DNA of 64,000 nucleotides from Symbiodinium sp. CCMP2592 (GCA_905221615.1 CAJNDT010004691.1:358501-422500); one strand, 5' to 3'. Shown: positions 10,068 through 20,186, counted from the stretch's first letter. Numbers and translations are program-made. The notes: generated by a model not told the origin, from the letters alone.

Positions 10068-10150
10068 TAGTAGCTGAGTGGATACACTTTACACTTTTTG
10101 GGATAAGAATACCCACTATAAGACTAAAGTGTACACGTTTTGGGGCTTAT
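10068..10150. mobile_element. M-P element
   Basis: gtagctgagtggatacactt at the left and aagtgtacacgttttgggg at the right. A second copy begins at 63933 and runs off the window. Confidence 0.7.
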
Positions 10151-10154
10151 GAAC

Positions 10155-10256
10155 TCCCTAAACCCTAAACCCTAAACCCTAAACCCCTAAACCCTAAACC
10201 CTAAACCCTATACCCTAAACCCTAAACCCTTTTCCCTAAACCCTAAACCCTAAACC
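10155..10256. repeat. CCCTAAA array
   Basis: About 14 nearly perfect heptamers, one of the cleanest interstitial telomere-like arrays here. Confidence 0.9.
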
Positions 10257-10302
10257 GTTTGGTTTTGGGTGCGGAGCCCGGGAAGGCCTCATCGGCAGCC
10301 AT

Positions 10303-10575
10303 TCCCTAAGGGTCCATGTGCCCAAATACGGTTCCTATAAGAGTTCTATAAAGGGTGCCATAAGAGTTCTATAAAGGTTGCCATAAGAGTTCTATAAAGG
10401 GTGCCATAAAAACTAGAAAGGGTTCCTATAAGAGTTCTAGAAGGGGTACCATAAGGGTTTAGGGTTGAGGCTTTACTTTAAGGGTACATGTATCCGAATG
10501 GTATATACTTTGGCCTTAAAGCCTTAAAACAACCTTATGCAGATACTTTGGGACCAAAGTCTATATGCTGGTTGC
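10303..10575. mobile_element. M-E element with doubled left arm and 23-bp repeats
   Basis: The left arm ctaagggtccatgtgcccaa appears at about 10305 and again, diverged, near 10480 (taagggtacatgtatccga). Between them lie four or five copies of ataagagttctataaagggtgcc and a TTTAGGG piece. Confidence 0.65.
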
Positions 10576-10593
10576 GTGCATAGACACCTACAA

Positions 10594-10638
10594 GGATTCT
10601 GGGTGACGCGCAACTATGTCCAGTTTTCGGGATATGTG
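10594..10638 (+). CDS. short exon candidate
   Basis: The frame FWVTRNYVQFSGYV runs up to gtggttaggg, a possible GT donor. Follows the M-E element directly. Unknown family. Confidence 0.4.
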
Positions 10639-10789
10639 GTTAGGGTGTACGGCAGTGCACACACGGAGCTTTAGCGTTGTTTGTTTTTTGCGGGGGTTTT
10701 GGTTTTACAGTAGGGATGTGCATGTTGGTGACTTCAGGACTTGATGGTTCATGGGCCGTTGCAATAGCTTTCAAAGGCAGATTGGGGTT

Positions 10790-11146
10790 ACATGCAAGCC
10801 AGCGTTGCGTCCCCCATGCCCCTACTTGAAAAGGTACCCCGGAGCAGCCACGTAGAACTCTATGCTCGAAACAGCATATCATGTAGATCCCACGTAATTA
10901 ACTTCCGACAAAGCCCTGTGACCCCCTGTGAGCTGTTTCTGCTCCAGAAACCCTAAGTACAGAGCCCAACAACCGAGCCTACAAAAACTGGACCGACAGA
11001 TACCCTTCTGCAGCCGCTCGGCGCTGCTGATGCCGTCCGCGGGGTTTCTCAGAATTTTGTTTTTTTTTCAGAGTTTTGGGTGTAGTTTCAGAGGTACCTT
11101 GCTTACATGTGTAGACCGCGGGACTAAACGCTGGCTCATGAACCCC
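10790..11146. repeat. long imperfect inverted repeat
   Basis: ggggttacatgcaagccagc at the left and gctggctcatgaacccc at the right, with ggtacc on both inner sides. Arms of about 55 bp are 300 bp apart. Could be an old TIR element with a captured interior. Confidence 0.5.
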
Positions 11147-11301
11147 AAACCCTCTATTGGATTAATTATACTGAAGTCCTGTTGAATTTGCATTATGGGG
11201 GCCTCAAACATGACGGTTTGCAGCTACCTAGGTGCACCCTCACCCCAAAGATCGTCACTTACCCGAAAGATCGAAATTTGTCCAACGTCTGTTTTCTCTT
11301 T

Positions 11302-11470
11302 AAGGGTACTATAACAATGTAGGAACCTGAGACTATAAGGGATCTATAAGGGTACTTTTAATAATGTAGGAACCTGATTAAGAAAGCCTGGGCCTGCAAC
11401 CACAAAATAGCAGGATGCATATAAGGCACCCTAATAAAGGCCCAAGGTTTCTTAATCAGGTTCCTACAAT
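11302..11470. mobile_element. M-K element with doubled left arm
   Basis: Arms aatgtaggaacctgattaag and cttaatcaggttcctacaat. aagggtact...aatgtaggaacctga is present at 11302-11330 and again at 11348-11377. Confidence 0.8.
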
Positions 11471-12098
11471 AAGTTGCTACCCTGTAGAAAGTCTGGCTTC
11501 TATGGTGAGGCCGGAATTCACGATGATGGTTTGAGAAAGTATTCCCCATAACAGTGCCTCGAACCCTTTGTGTAGGATTGAGGATGCCGTCGGCATCAGC
11601 TAATGTGAACTTGGGCACCCCGTAGCTGCCTTGGGCTAAACAGTGGTTCAACCCAAAGGCGGTACCATATTACCCTAAGGTTCCACGTACACATGAAATA
11701 CATACCCTGGCTCTGACGTACCTAAATCGAGAGTACATTAAGCTACGGCCCAAGCATATCCTATATGAGTACCTGAACCCCTAGGGTGTAATGTAAACAT
11801 GTGGTTATTGAACCTTCTCCGAATTCCCCCAATGCTACCATGAAAGAATCCTTAACATAATCCTGATGTAGAGGGATGGGCGTGTCTTTATCAGATTCAT
11901 CACGGATCTACCTTAAGGCTACAAGCCCTAAGCCTGAAACGCTAGGCCCTAAACCGTAAACCATGAATCCCGACAACCCCTAAACCCTAAACCCAAAATC
12001 CTAAACCCAATCCCGACAACCCCTCTGTAAGCCAGAGAAAAGTAGGTTATTCTGGTTTAAGGAATATTTTAAACCAGGATATTGGTGGAGGCCCACAG

Positions 12099-12221
12099 GC
12101 TTCGTGGCTCTGTAGGCTGCGGCAGCGAGTTGCTTTGCATTCGTCGCAAGTTGAGCTGGGGTTTTCTCCGGAACATAGTATAAGGGCCAAGGTGCGCAAT
12201 ATCATGTACTCCACATTATAG
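12099..12221 (+). CDS. terminal exon candidate
   Basis: Acceptor gcccacag, open 40 codons to TAG. Contains LRQRVALHSSQVELGFSPEH and ends VRNIMYSTL. Unknown family. Confidence 0.45.
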   Translation, partial: ASWLCRLRQRVALHSSQVELGFSPEHSIRAKVRNIMYSTL

Positions 12222-12304
12222 GACTTTGTCGCATTTTTTCGGTACCCAAAGCCAAAGATAAGAGCTACTTGGACCCTAAAGGTTGTTCCGATTTTCGAGG
12301 CCCA

Positions 12305-12433
12305 GTACTTAGAGGCCCAGAAGACTTAGTAAGTAGGTTATTTGTAGAGCTATAAGTACTGTAAATGGAGTTACCCCAATTAATTATAAACCTACTTATA
12401 ACCGACTTACTAAGTCCCCTGCGCCTCTAAGTG
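12305..12433. mobile_element. M-B element
   Basis: TIR gtacttagaggcccagaaga against cccctgcgcctctaagtg; inner arms agtaagtaggtt and cgacttactaag. Confidence 0.85.
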
Positions 12434-12462
12434 GGGCTTAGGGACGTTTGCCGAGGTCAAAG

Positions 12463-12558
12463 ATGGTGGCGGCTGTCAGCTTTGCTTATGACGGCAGCAC
12501 GAGCCGTGTCCTCAAGGGTTTTGGCCTTCAGTGCGAGTCCATATATTCGAACGCGTAA
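12463..12558 (+). CDS. short open frame, possible exon
   Basis: ATG-initiated 31-codon frame MVAAVSFAYDGSTSRVLKGF, ending in TAA. An overlapping longer frame also exists. Unknown. Confidence 0.3.
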   Translation: MVAAVSFAYDGSTSRVLKGFGLQCESIYSNA

Positions 12559-12593
12559 GATTACGTGTAGCATAAGATATTTTCAACATGCAC

Positions 12594-12786
12594 ATGTATA
12601 TATATATATGTATATATATATATATACATACTTACTGTTTACATACATATACATATATGCATGCATAACAGACAGGCAGAATAGCTTGCACTGTAACGCG
12701 CCATCCGGTATTTGTTTGCCGCACTGCCACTGCCACTGCTGCCACTGCCACTGCTGCTACTGCTACGGCTACGACTACTACGACTA
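12594..12786. repeat. TA and CTG/CAC microsatellites
   Basis: tatatatatgtatatat to about 12660, then from 12720 gccactgccactgctgccac and related triplets. The long open frame across them is compositional. Confidence 0.8.
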
Positions 12787-13247
12787 GCAATCATGGCCGG
12801 TAAATATGACAATGGCTCTCATAGTCACCAAAGATCATAGTGATCACAATGCTACTTGAGAATAGCTGTAGCTGTAGCTGTAGTATTGAGTATCTCAGGC
12901 TAAGGTTTTGCGGTGCTCGCAACCACAAAACTCTGGACTCTCAAACCATACCTTCAGGGCCACACATAGTTTTCTGGTTAAGACCTGTCATCTAGAAAGT
13001 TACAGGTACCCTCAAAAGTGACAGGGTATGACCCCGTAGGTAGCCTCCAGGGGCCATTTGGTTACGGAGCAACATTCGGTGAGCCGGTGTCGGGCTCAAT
13101 TGGGCTTTGGAAAAGAAAGGGCTTAGGGGTCGAACAGGGCTTTTGGTTCCGAAGGCTTCAGAGCTTTACGAACAAATGCAAGTTTGCTGTTGGGGTTTGA
13201 GGGTTAGATGTTTAGGTCGTAGCCTGAGTCTATGTGTAGTTATTTCC

Positions 13248-13345
13248 GTCAAGGCAGTCCATCCCGGTGTGCTGGCTCTCGACCGGTCGTCGACTGGTCT
13301 GCTGGAAGAGCACTGCTCTGCAAAGCAATGCCACTTAGGGATCCA
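13248..13345 (+). CDS. exon candidate
   Basis: Frame VKAVHPGVLALDRSSTGLL then EEHCSAKQCHLG, running into TTTAGGG. Unknown family. Confidence 0.4.
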
Positions 13346-13444
13346 GGGTTTAGGGTTTGGGGTTCGGGTTTAGGGCTTGGGGCCTAGACCAGCAAAAGCC
13401 TAAAGCCCCTGCATAGACCCCCCATATAAAGCCGTCAAAGAACC

Positions 13445-13635
13445 TGTAATATATAGGGGCTTGAATAATTACCTATACTGTTTCGGGGGTTCCTTGTTAT
13501 ATTTATAGTATTCTGGACCCAAAAACCTATTCTACTTATGAAGGCCCCTGCACTAAATCCTTTTAACAGCCCTTATAGTCACCCTTATAGACCCCTTTAA
13601 AGGAACCCTATTCTAATTGTGAAGGCCCTACATCA
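13445..13635. mobile_element. M-H element with doubled right arm
   Basis: Left arm ataggggcttgaataattac. cctattctacttatgaaggcc at 13526 is repeated, diverged, at 13607 (ccctattctaattgtgaagg). Between them lies a cassette ctaaatccttttaacagccc...cccctttaaaggaa. Confidence 0.8.
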
Positions 13636-13667
13636 CGTAATCCACACAAGCCGAACCCAAAGCCAAA

Positions 13668-13735
13668 AATCAGGCGACCACGGGCGGTCCACCCCCGCTT
13701 CGCCCCGGTCGGTGAAGGTCCCGCAGGGAGGCAGT
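13668..13735 (+). CDS. exon candidate
   Basis: GC-rich open stretch after aatcag. Two frames are open (DHGRSTPASPRSVKVPQGG or RPRAVHPRFAPVGEGPAG). Composition suggests coding, but the frame is uncertain. Confidence 0.35.
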
Positions 13736-13756
13736 GTTAGGGACCATACCCTCGAC

Positions 13757-13980
13757 TACTACAGGGGCCTTAACCCCAAGGGTCCAAAGAACCCAACAAT
13801 TAGGTACTTGGTTTTGGGGTGGTAGTTATGTAGGTAAGGATTTGGGAGAGTATATGATTATTGGGTACTTGGACCCTTGGGGTAACAATTAGCTATACCA
13901 TCTTGGGGGGTTCCTTTTTATAGATATAGTATAATAATGGGCCCCAAAACCCTATTCTAAGTGGTAGGGACCCTACACTC
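13757..13980. mobile_element. M-H element carrying a nested M-I
   Basis: M-H arms actacaggggccttaa and ggtagggaccctacact. An M-I element (13773-13882) interrupts the left arm and taa occurs on both sides of it, consistent with a 3-bp target duplication. Confidence 0.8.
13773..13882. mobile_element. M-I element, nested
   Basis: TIR ccccaagggtccaaagaacc and ggacccttgggg, interior attaggtacttgg and tatatgattattgggtact. Confidence 0.85.
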
Positions 13981-14215
13981 AACTACCAAAGCCTAATTGG
14001 CTCCCTATGTAAATCCTGTATTCAGGTTTGATCAGGTTTGTGTTAAGAACCTGCCAAAATCTAGGCTATGGTAGTATGAGCCCTAGACGCTGGACTCTGA
14101 GAGGGTTTCGGGTATGCGGAACCTGAGTTTTCCTTCAATTCAATCCCTGAAGGCTTTGGAACTTAGGCTGATCGCACCTTTGCGTTGTACTGGAATCTAC
14201 TTGTCAAGGCCGCTA

Positions 14216-14320
14216 CACTAGGTGTCGATTTGGGAGAACGTTTAATCTCCCTTAATTATAGTTTAATATAGAACCCAATTACACATAATTTTCGGGACGG
14301 TTGAAATCGACACCCAGCGT
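14216..14320. mobile_element. TIR element, gtgtcgattt family
   Basis: ctaggtgtcgattt at the left and aaatcgacacccagcg at the right. A right-end fragment of the same family occurs at 22130-22177. Confidence 0.7.
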
Positions 14321-14390
14321 ATGAGCAGGAGGGCGGGTTTTTGGGAATGTGATTGACGCGGGGACTAGATCTTGGACTTGAAGTAACCAC

Positions 14391-14505
14391 TAGGAGGGTC
14401 GGGGGATGTAGTCTGTGGAGAGTTACACGTACCCTGGACCAAAAAATAGGGTTGTGGTAGTTATAGCTCTACAAAACAAACATTTACTATGTCTTCCAAC
14501 CCTCC
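14391..14505. mobile_element. TIR element, aggagggt type
   Basis: aggagggtcgggggatgtagt pairs imperfectly with actatgtcttccaaccctcct. Single copy in the window. Confidence 0.6.
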
Positions 14506-14627
14506 TTGCAAGGTACCTCTTTCAATGGAAGCATTGTGTGTAGGGCCAGTGTAGGGCTTAGGAAAACAGTGCTAGGGGTTCAGGGCGCAGGGGGTTTAAG
14601 CAGCTTGGTCCCTAGCATCCACTACCA

Positions 14628-14739
14628 CTACGGTTGATGATATAAATCCTGCATTACCCATAATAAGGAATATGCCATAATTCCCATAGTTAAGGGTCCT
14701 TATATCAAGGTAATGCAGGATTTATATCATCAACCGTAG
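14628..14739. mobile_element. M-A element
   Basis: Near-perfect TIR ctacggttgatgatataaat / atttatatcatcaaccgtag with inner gcattaccc / ggtaatgc. Open segments lie on both sides. Confidence 0.95.
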
Positions 14740-14816
14740 CACTCCCGACAGCCGCTTCAATGGCCCTGCATAAACTGGCGCAGAACCTTCCAACAACGTC
14801 GAGCGAAGCCTTATGA
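14740..14816 (+). CDS. terminal exon candidate beside M-A
   Basis: One frame reads ALPTAASMALHKLAQNLP and ends SSEAL with TGA. If the M-A element is removed with one copy of its flanking CA, another frame joins SLVPSIHY to HTPDSRFNGPA with TAA. One is coding at most. Confidence 0.4.
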
Positions 14817-15001
14817 GAACACCAAACACCCCAGGGCCTCGACCTCATGAGGGAACTTTCAAAGTCAGTGATTTGTAGGATTAAATTTGTTTGGGTATCT
14901 CTATTGAGGGAACTTATAGCTCTACTTATAAGCTACTTGCTGTAGCTGATCCCCCTGGGCCTCTGAGTAAGGATCCCGAAACCCTCAACCATGCGGCCCC
15001 A

Positions 15002-15141
15002 CTTAAAGGGGCAGGGGACTTAGTAGAACTAGTACGTCGAGTATAAGTAGGGGCAAAAAGTGTTAGGGTAACTCTATTTAGGATACTGATAACTCTACAT
15101 ATGGGCTACTTGCTGTAGCTAAGTCCCCTGGGCACTTTTGG
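15002..15141. mobile_element. M-B element, diverged
   Basis: acttaaaggggcaggggact and agctaagtcccctgggca. A second decayed copy precedes it at about 14910-14975. Confidence 0.65.
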
Positions 15142-15199
15142 AACCCATATAGAAACCCTTACAGGAGCCTGGAAGCAATAAATCCCCAAGACTTGGGTT

Positions 15200-15323
15200 T
15201 ACTTGGAGGGGCAGGGCACTTAGTCAGTAGGTTATAAATAGAGTTATAAGTACCCTAAATGGAGTTACCTCAATTATAACCCCACTTATACACGACTTAC
15301 TAAGTCCCCCGCCCCTCCCAGTA
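15200..15323. mobile_element. M-B element with 13-bp flanking repeat
   Basis: TIR tacttggaggggcagggcac / cccccgcccctcccagta. The flanking aagacttgggttt occurs at 15188-15200 and 15329-15341. Confidence 0.85.
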
Positions 15324-15349
15324 GGGTTTAAGACTTGGGTTTAGGGTTA

Positions 15350-15441
15350 CCTTAACCCTGAATAACATACCTTTTTAGGGTCCCTTATTATGATTTCCCT
15401 ATATAAGTCCTTAAAAAGGTACGTTATTCCGGATTAAGGTA
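15350..15441. mobile_element. M-J element
   Basis: accttaaccctgaataacat and ttattccggattaaggt; interior aggtacgttattcc. Clear family copy. Confidence 0.85.
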
Positions 15442-15497
15442 GGGTTTAGGGGGACTTAGTCCGAACCAGGACCTTCCTTGTGCCCTCAAACAGAGGT

Positions 15498-15600
15498 GGG
15501 AGTTTCCGAAAATTAGGGGTACCGTATTTTGGGGTCCTTATAATAAGGATCCTACTATTTAGGGTACTATATTAGGGTCCCCTATTTTCGGAAACTCCCG
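15498..15600. mobile_element. M-C element
   Basis: Arms tgggagtttccgaaaattag and ctattttcggaaactcccg. A short open segment (DLPCALKQR) precedes it and YLAQK with a stop follows. Confidence 0.9.
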
Positions 15601-16152
15601 TATCTGGCCCAGAAATAATGTGCAATTCGGGTATACTAGAGGGTAGATGGAGGGTCTAGAAAAGTACGTATCGATTTGGGGTAGCTGTTTAAGTTCCCTT
15701 ATTGTTTTATATGGAGCCTTAATCATTAGTACTATTTTGGGTGACTATTGAAAACGGCACGTAGGAAGGGATGTAGCAGTTTACTGAAATCAGGAAGCCC
15801 GGTATGGGTTCATACTGTAGGATCCTGATCACACGAACTCTAACTGAAAGCACCCCTGATATCTTACAGACCGCGGAAATCCTGAAATAAGCTGCCTCTA
15901 AGCCCTGAACCCTTACCCCGGACTGCAAGTCTAGAAGCCTAGGAATGATACCTATTCTGGGTAGACATATATAGTGTTTGAGTGTTCGGTTTTATTAACC
16001 GAAACCCTCAGAGGCCTAAACCCTGAACCCTGAAGGCTCAAAAAAGGGTCGGGCTTGATATTAGACAAGCATAACACAACACCCTCAAAAATCTAAACCT
16101 TTAACTAACAGCGTGAACCTTAAACCCTATAACCCTAAATTCTCAACAAAAA

Positions 16153-16251
16153 GCAAAGGCGCTCCGGGCGCTGAGTGGCGTCGCTCGCGTCGCTTCCGCG
16201 AGGAGCAGCAAGGCCGGCGATGCGACTTTCTCAGAGCAAAAGACCGAAACA
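16153..16251 (+). CDS. exon candidate, Ala/Arg/Ser rich
   Basis: GC-rich frame ALRALSGVARVASARSSKAG then DATFSEQKTET, ending at a TTTAGGG tract. Clearly different composition from the flanks. Unknown family. Confidence 0.5.
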
Positions 16252-16405
16252 AGAGGGTTTAGGGTTTAGGGCTTCTTGCGGTTAAGGGCTTCGGACAGAA
16301 GCCGAAATACTTGTTCCTTAGGGCTCCTTAGTATAAGTATACTATAAAAAGGCCCAAAATAGCCAGAGACCGCAACGAATTTGTAATGATATTCTCTTAT
16401 GCCCT

Positions 16406-16602
16406 AGGGGTCCAAAGGCCCTGGTATTTGGGTAGATCCTTAACCCTGAATTCCCTACCTTTTTATACTTTTTATGGTTCCTTATTATGATTTTCTTACA
16501 TCAGTCCTTAAAAGGGTAGGTTATTCCGGCTTAAGGATGGGTTTAGGATAGTAGTTTTGTAGGATATGATTATTCGGTACTTGGACCCTTGGGGTTTTAG
16601 TC
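16406..16602. mobile_element. M-I element carrying a nested M-J
   Basis: M-I ends ggggtccaaagg and tacttggacccttgggg enclose an M-J copy at 16437-16537 (ccttaaccctgaattcccta ... ttattccggcttaagga). Confidence 0.8.
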
Positions 16603-16692
16603 CCGTTATCCTAAGGCGACTGCACATGTAAGGGCCCTTATGCTTCCAGCATAATGAATAAGTACCAGGTCCTTACGCTGATTTAAACAATG

Positions 16693-16745
<53 letters not shown>
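16693..16745. repeat. (TA)n microsatellite
   Basis: About 26 uninterrupted dinucleotides. Confidence 0.95.
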
Positions 16746-16746
<1 letters not shown>

Positions 16747-16754
16747 ATCAAGGC

Positions 16755-16884
16755 CCCTACACTGCTTAGAGGGCCATGGGACTTAGTAAGTAGGTTGAAA
16801 GTTATGAATATCCTGTTTGAGGTTACCCCCCCCAATTTCAACACTACACCCCCTAAAAACAGGCCCTAAGCCCTACCCCCCCCC

Positions 16885-16933
<49 letters not shown>

Positions 16934-16960
16934 ACAACACTTCTAGTAACCGACCTACGA
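16755..16960. mobile_element. degenerate M-B with poly-C/poly-A interior
   Basis: Left arm gagggccatgggacttagta and right-arm remnant taaccgacctacgaag. The middle contains a C run and about 46 A (16887-16932). Confidence 0.6.
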
Positions 16961-17304
16961 AGCTTTGGGGCTCTAAGAAGGGTGTGATCGAAGCATGCCC
17001 AGTCAGGTGCAGGCGAAAGAGGAGTTGGGGCCCCAGTGCGACGGTTTAGGCCTTTTAGATGGTGCTTTGGATTCTTGGTTTTCTGGTTTAGGGTTTAGGC
17101 TTTTAGATGGTTTTTGTGATTGATGGTTTTGGGGTTTGGGTTAAGTTCGGATTTGGGATATACATCTACGGTTATGTAGCATGGCATAGGGGTAATAGGG
17201 TAAGAGGTTTGGGATATCGGGGTTTTGGTCCTTAGAACAGGCTTTGGCTTAAGGGTTTAACTTGAGTCTCTGTCTTTACCTCTGATGTTTTTCTCTTTCT
17301 TCAG

Positions 17305-17369
17305 TTGGGACATGGCCTCTGCAAAAAACCTGGTGAGTTCCCTGGTAGGAACCAATGTCGGAGTGTCCT
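17305..17369 (+). CDS. short exon after a strong polypyrimidine acceptor
   Basis: tttttctctttcttcag is the best acceptor in the region. It is followed by WDMASAKNLVSSLVGTNVG to TAG. A gtgagt after 28 nt could instead be a donor, making a microexon at 17305-17332. Confidence 0.5.
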
Positions 17370-17509
17370 AGCCTTTCAACGATGTTGCGGCTTAGAGTCT
17401 AGGGTTACGGTTTAGAGGTTTTATAACGTTTCGGGTGGTTTGGGGTTTAGGGAAAAAATCAAGGCTCCTGAAAGGGTTGGCCCTCGCTATTCCAAGAGAC
17501 TCTGACAGT

Positions 17510-17606
17510 CTACTATGGGGGCCATAATAGTTAGAAAAGAGTTTTCGGGCCATGACATTTTCAATTGTAATAAGGAGCCCCCAAAATAGTATAGGTAGTT
17601 ATACCA
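17510..17606. mobile_element. M-H element, reverse orientation
   Basis: actatgggggccataatagt at the left and aaaatagtataggtagttat at the right match M-H read backwards. Confidence 0.6.
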
Positions 17607-17821
17607 AAGCGGTTTGGGGTTTACGACTTAGTGGCCTAGTGTTAACCCTAACACCCAAAAAGCACAGCGTACTTGATGATATTGTTGACTCATGGCTACA
17701 TGCAGACTTGCACGCACATTTAATCCCCCGAGAAGGAAAAGTCCAGTCTTCAGAAGTCTTCCGGAACTGCAGTTCCTCTTGGGTTTCAGAGTAACATTAC
17801 CCTTTTTCTGAAGGGACATGC

Positions 17822-17890
17822 ATGCTGCGCACCCTGTCCAATATGTCTTCCGAACGCACGGTTCCTCGCACCCGTCCGCCGGATCGAGCA
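17822..17890 (+). CDS. exon segment before an M-D element
   Basis: Frame MLRTLSNMSSERTVPRTRPP then DRA up to the element. Removal of 17891-17999 continues it as PNDPSPEHPFWD with a stop at 18038. A second + frame and a reverse frame are also open here. Confidence 0.4.
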
Positions 17891-17999
17891 CCCAGAGCCT
17901 CCAAAACCCCTTAATTAAGGAATATACCTTAAAGTATAGTAGGATCCATAATATGATTTAAGGTATATTCCTTAATTAAGGGGTCTTGGAGGCTCTGGG
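17891..17999. mobile_element. M-D element
   Basis: Arms cccagagcctccaaaacccc and ggggtcttggaggctctggg; inner ttaattaaggaatatacctt / aaggtatattccttaattaa. A very clean copy. Confidence 0.95.
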
Positions 18000-18057
18000 C
18001 CGAACGATCCGAGCCCGGAGCATCCTTTCTGGGATTAGAAAGTCGACATCGTTGCTC

Positions 18058-18232
18058 AAAGGGGAGAAGGAGGGGCCCTTAATGGGGACCCCTACCCTAT
18101 AATGGGCCTATATAATGGGTATGTAATAGCTGTATTGAGGGTATAAACCCTAAACCCTACACCCTGAACCCTAAACCCTAAACCCTAAACTATATACCTA
18201 GGGGTCCGTATTATTAAGGGTCCATCCTTTCA
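18058..18232. mobile_element. M-O element with telomere-like insert
   Basis: aaaggggagaaggaggggcc and gggtccatcctttcaccctt, with ccctaaac units inside. The related copy at 23309-23438 lacks them. Confidence 0.7.
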
Positions 18233-18254
18233 CCCTTGGAGTTGCTGTTTTCAG

Positions 18255-18308
18255 GCCAGGGAGGTCGAACTCGAAGTGGAGCAGACGCTCCTGCAACACA
18301 AAGGCGAA
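18255..18308 (+). CDS. exon segment, acidic helix
   Basis: Acceptor tgctgttttcag, frame AREVELEVEQTLLQHKGE up to an M-D element. After the element, NITGGCLG and TGA continue in frame (18424-18450). Unknown family. Confidence 0.55.
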
Positions 18309-18423
18309 CCCAGAGAGCCCAATACCTTTTAATTAAGGAATACAGCTTAAATCATAATCTTATAAGCCCTACACGGTTTAAGCCATATTCCTTGATTACT
18401 TAAGGGATACTGGGCTCTCTGGG
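18309..18423. mobile_element. M-D element between coding segments
   Basis: Arms cccagagagcccaatacc and ggatactgggctctctggg. Inserted between a GAA codon and an AAC codon of the joined frame. Confidence 0.9.
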
Positions 18424-18538
18424 AACATCACGGGAGGATGTCTAGGTTGAATACGCCCTCATGGCGCATGGACCAAGCTGTCCCTGTGAAACAGTGGACC
18501 GCATCCAAGCTTTCCAGGTTATGCATGGAATGGATGCA

Positions 18539-18635
18539 TAATGTAGGGACTTTAATAACTGCCGATACTATTTGGGTGGGGGCGGGCTCCTTATCATGAA
18601 TATAGTATATTGAGCACCAAAACCATACTGTAAGA
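18539..18635. mobile_element. M-H element
   Basis: taatgtagggactttaataa and the interior atagtatattgagcaccaaa. The right arm is weak. Confidence 0.65.
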
Positions 18636-18851
18636 GACTGGTACGCCGCTTTTTTAAACCTTGTATTTAGATTTGTACATTAATGACTATTCTAAGATAC
18701 ATCAAAATGTTTGTACGAAAATACACGCCGCCAGGGCGTGCCATGCTGTATTTTAATCATTAAGGCCCCGACATTATAGACCACTTATAGTAACCCTTAT
18801 AGACCCCTTTAAAGGAATCCTTTTCAAATTACAAGGCCCCTATATATTGTG

Positions 18852-18935
18852 CGAAACATCCAGTTGTGCAAGCCAGATGCGCGGAAGGAGTTTCAGCGGC
18901 TCGCCACGAAGAAGGTTAACCTTCAGATCCTATGA
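18852..18935 (+). CDS. terminal exon candidate, basic
   Basis: Frame IQLCKPDARKEFQRLATKK then VNLQIL and TGA. Strongly protein-like. Unknown family. Confidence 0.5.
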   Translation, partial: RNIQLCKPDARKEFQRLATKKVNLQIL

Positions 18936-18987
18936 CAGACATGAAACAGTGTAGGTGCAGAGATTGTTGGATGTGCCCTGCTTGTGC

Positions 18988-19007
18988 ATATATATATATA
19001 TATATGC

Positions 19008-19049
<42 letters not shown>

Positions 19050-19050
19050 G
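18988..19050. repeat. (TA)n(TG)n microsatellite
   Basis: tatatatatgcata followed by about 17 TG units. It produces His/Thr or Val/Cys runs in frames that are not genes. Confidence 0.95.
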
Positions 19051-19177
19051 TACATGCGAAACAGAACACTTAGCCAGATTATTCCTCAGGACCTTCAAAC
19101 TTATTTGTATATATGTATATTATAAAGCATCGAACAGCGAAGCCCTAGCTTGGTCGGCCAGGCTTCTGTCTCAGAAG

Positions 19178-19278
19178 CTGTGTTACGCTTGGGGTACGGC
19201 CCCCACTCAGTGGTAGTTGAAAATATTCATAATATAGATATAGACTCTTACTGTATGGGGGCCGTACCTAAGTTACGC
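19178..19278. mobile_element. TIR element, gtacggcccccac type
   Basis: gttacgcttggggtacggcc pairs with ggccgtacctaagttac. Single copy in the window. Confidence 0.7.
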
Positions 19279-19382
19279 TAGGCTATGAGGGCTCATCGTT
19301 GCTTGGCTTTGGGCCAACAGACCATTCTCTGTGGCTGTCGGCTTTGTTGATCTCCTCTTTAAGCCGTTATTAACCTTCCCAG

Positions 19383-19492
19383 AAAGCCCAATACCCTCTG
19401 TTAAGGAATATACCTTAAGTTGTAACGGGCTTGACTTTCTGATGCATGCTATGTTCCTTAATTTAGCGGCAGTGGCCTCTCCCTAACCCCAA
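19383..19492. mobile_element. M-D element, decayed
   Basis: cccagaaagcccaatacc at the left and gtggcctctccc at the right; interior ttaaggaatatacctt kept. Confidence 0.6.
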
Positions 19493-19724
19493 GCCCGAAC
19501 GCCAACACAAGCAGCATCATCCACGAACACCACCACTGCCAAGAAGGTATATTCAATACCCTTATAGTCACTGGAACGTCGTACTACAAGTAGCTCTCTG
19601 CCCTAATCCCAAAACCCTAAACCCCAAAGCCTAAACCCCAAACCCTAAACCCCGAAACCCCAAGCCCTAAATCCCAAGCCTAAACCCTAAACCCCAAACC
19701 CGACTCTACATATTCAGGCCCTTA

Positions 19725-19834
19725 CCCCAAGGGCCCAAAGGAACCAAAAAATTAGGTACTCGGTTTTAGGATAGTAGTTATGTAGGTTGGTACTTGGGAG
19801 AGTATATGATTATCAGGAACTTGGACCCTTGGGG
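19725..19834. mobile_element. M-I element
   Basis: ccccaagggcccaaagg and aacttggacccttgggg. An acceptor and exon follow within 20 bp. Confidence 0.85.
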
Positions 19835-19849
19835 ACGTGTTCCCTCCAG

Positions 19850-19909
19850 GTCAGTAGCCCTCCAAAGTCAGAAACCGTCGCGGCGCCATGGGCCCAGTGG
19901 AGAGTTTAA
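19850..19909 (+). CDS. terminal exon candidate
   Basis: Acceptor ccctccag in phase 0, frame VSSPPKSETVAAPWAQWRV and TAA. High G/C at third positions. Unknown family. Confidence 0.5.
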   Translation, partial: VSSPPKSETVAAPWAQWRV

Positions 19910-19942
19910 AGACTGTTTAGGGTTTAGGGTCCTTTGAGTGTT

Positions 19943-20052
19943 CCAAGAGAGCCCAATATCCCTTGATTAATGGAATATGGCTTAAATTAGATAGGGCTTC
20001 GTATTATGATTTAAGCTGTATTCCTTAGTTAAGTGGTATTGAGCTCTCTGGG
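19943..20052. mobile_element. M-D element
   Basis: ccaagagagcccaatatccc and ggtattgagctctctggg. Confidence 0.85.
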
Positions 20053-20186
20053 TTCCTATAAGGCTACCATAAGGATTTGGGGTTGAAGGTTTGGGGTTTA
20101 GGGTACTACGAGGGTTTAGGGTTCAAGGGCCCTTTGAGGGCTCTTTAAGGGTACAATTTAGGGTTTGCGGTTAAGGGTCCAGTTAT

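Noticed and set aside
10155-10256. Possible true telomere
   Set aside because: Unique sequence, exons and elements continue on both sides and the heptamers change orientation across the window, so these are interstitial repeats.
11358-11651. Reverse 97-codon frame with KFTLADADGILNPTQRV
   Set aside because: Part of it is the M-K element. The rest is protein-like but has no splice support and runs against the local gene direction.
16887-16932. Poly-A tract as a sign of a retroposed gene
   Set aside because: It sits inside a degenerate M-B element next to a poly-C run, with no coding sequence upstream and no target duplication.
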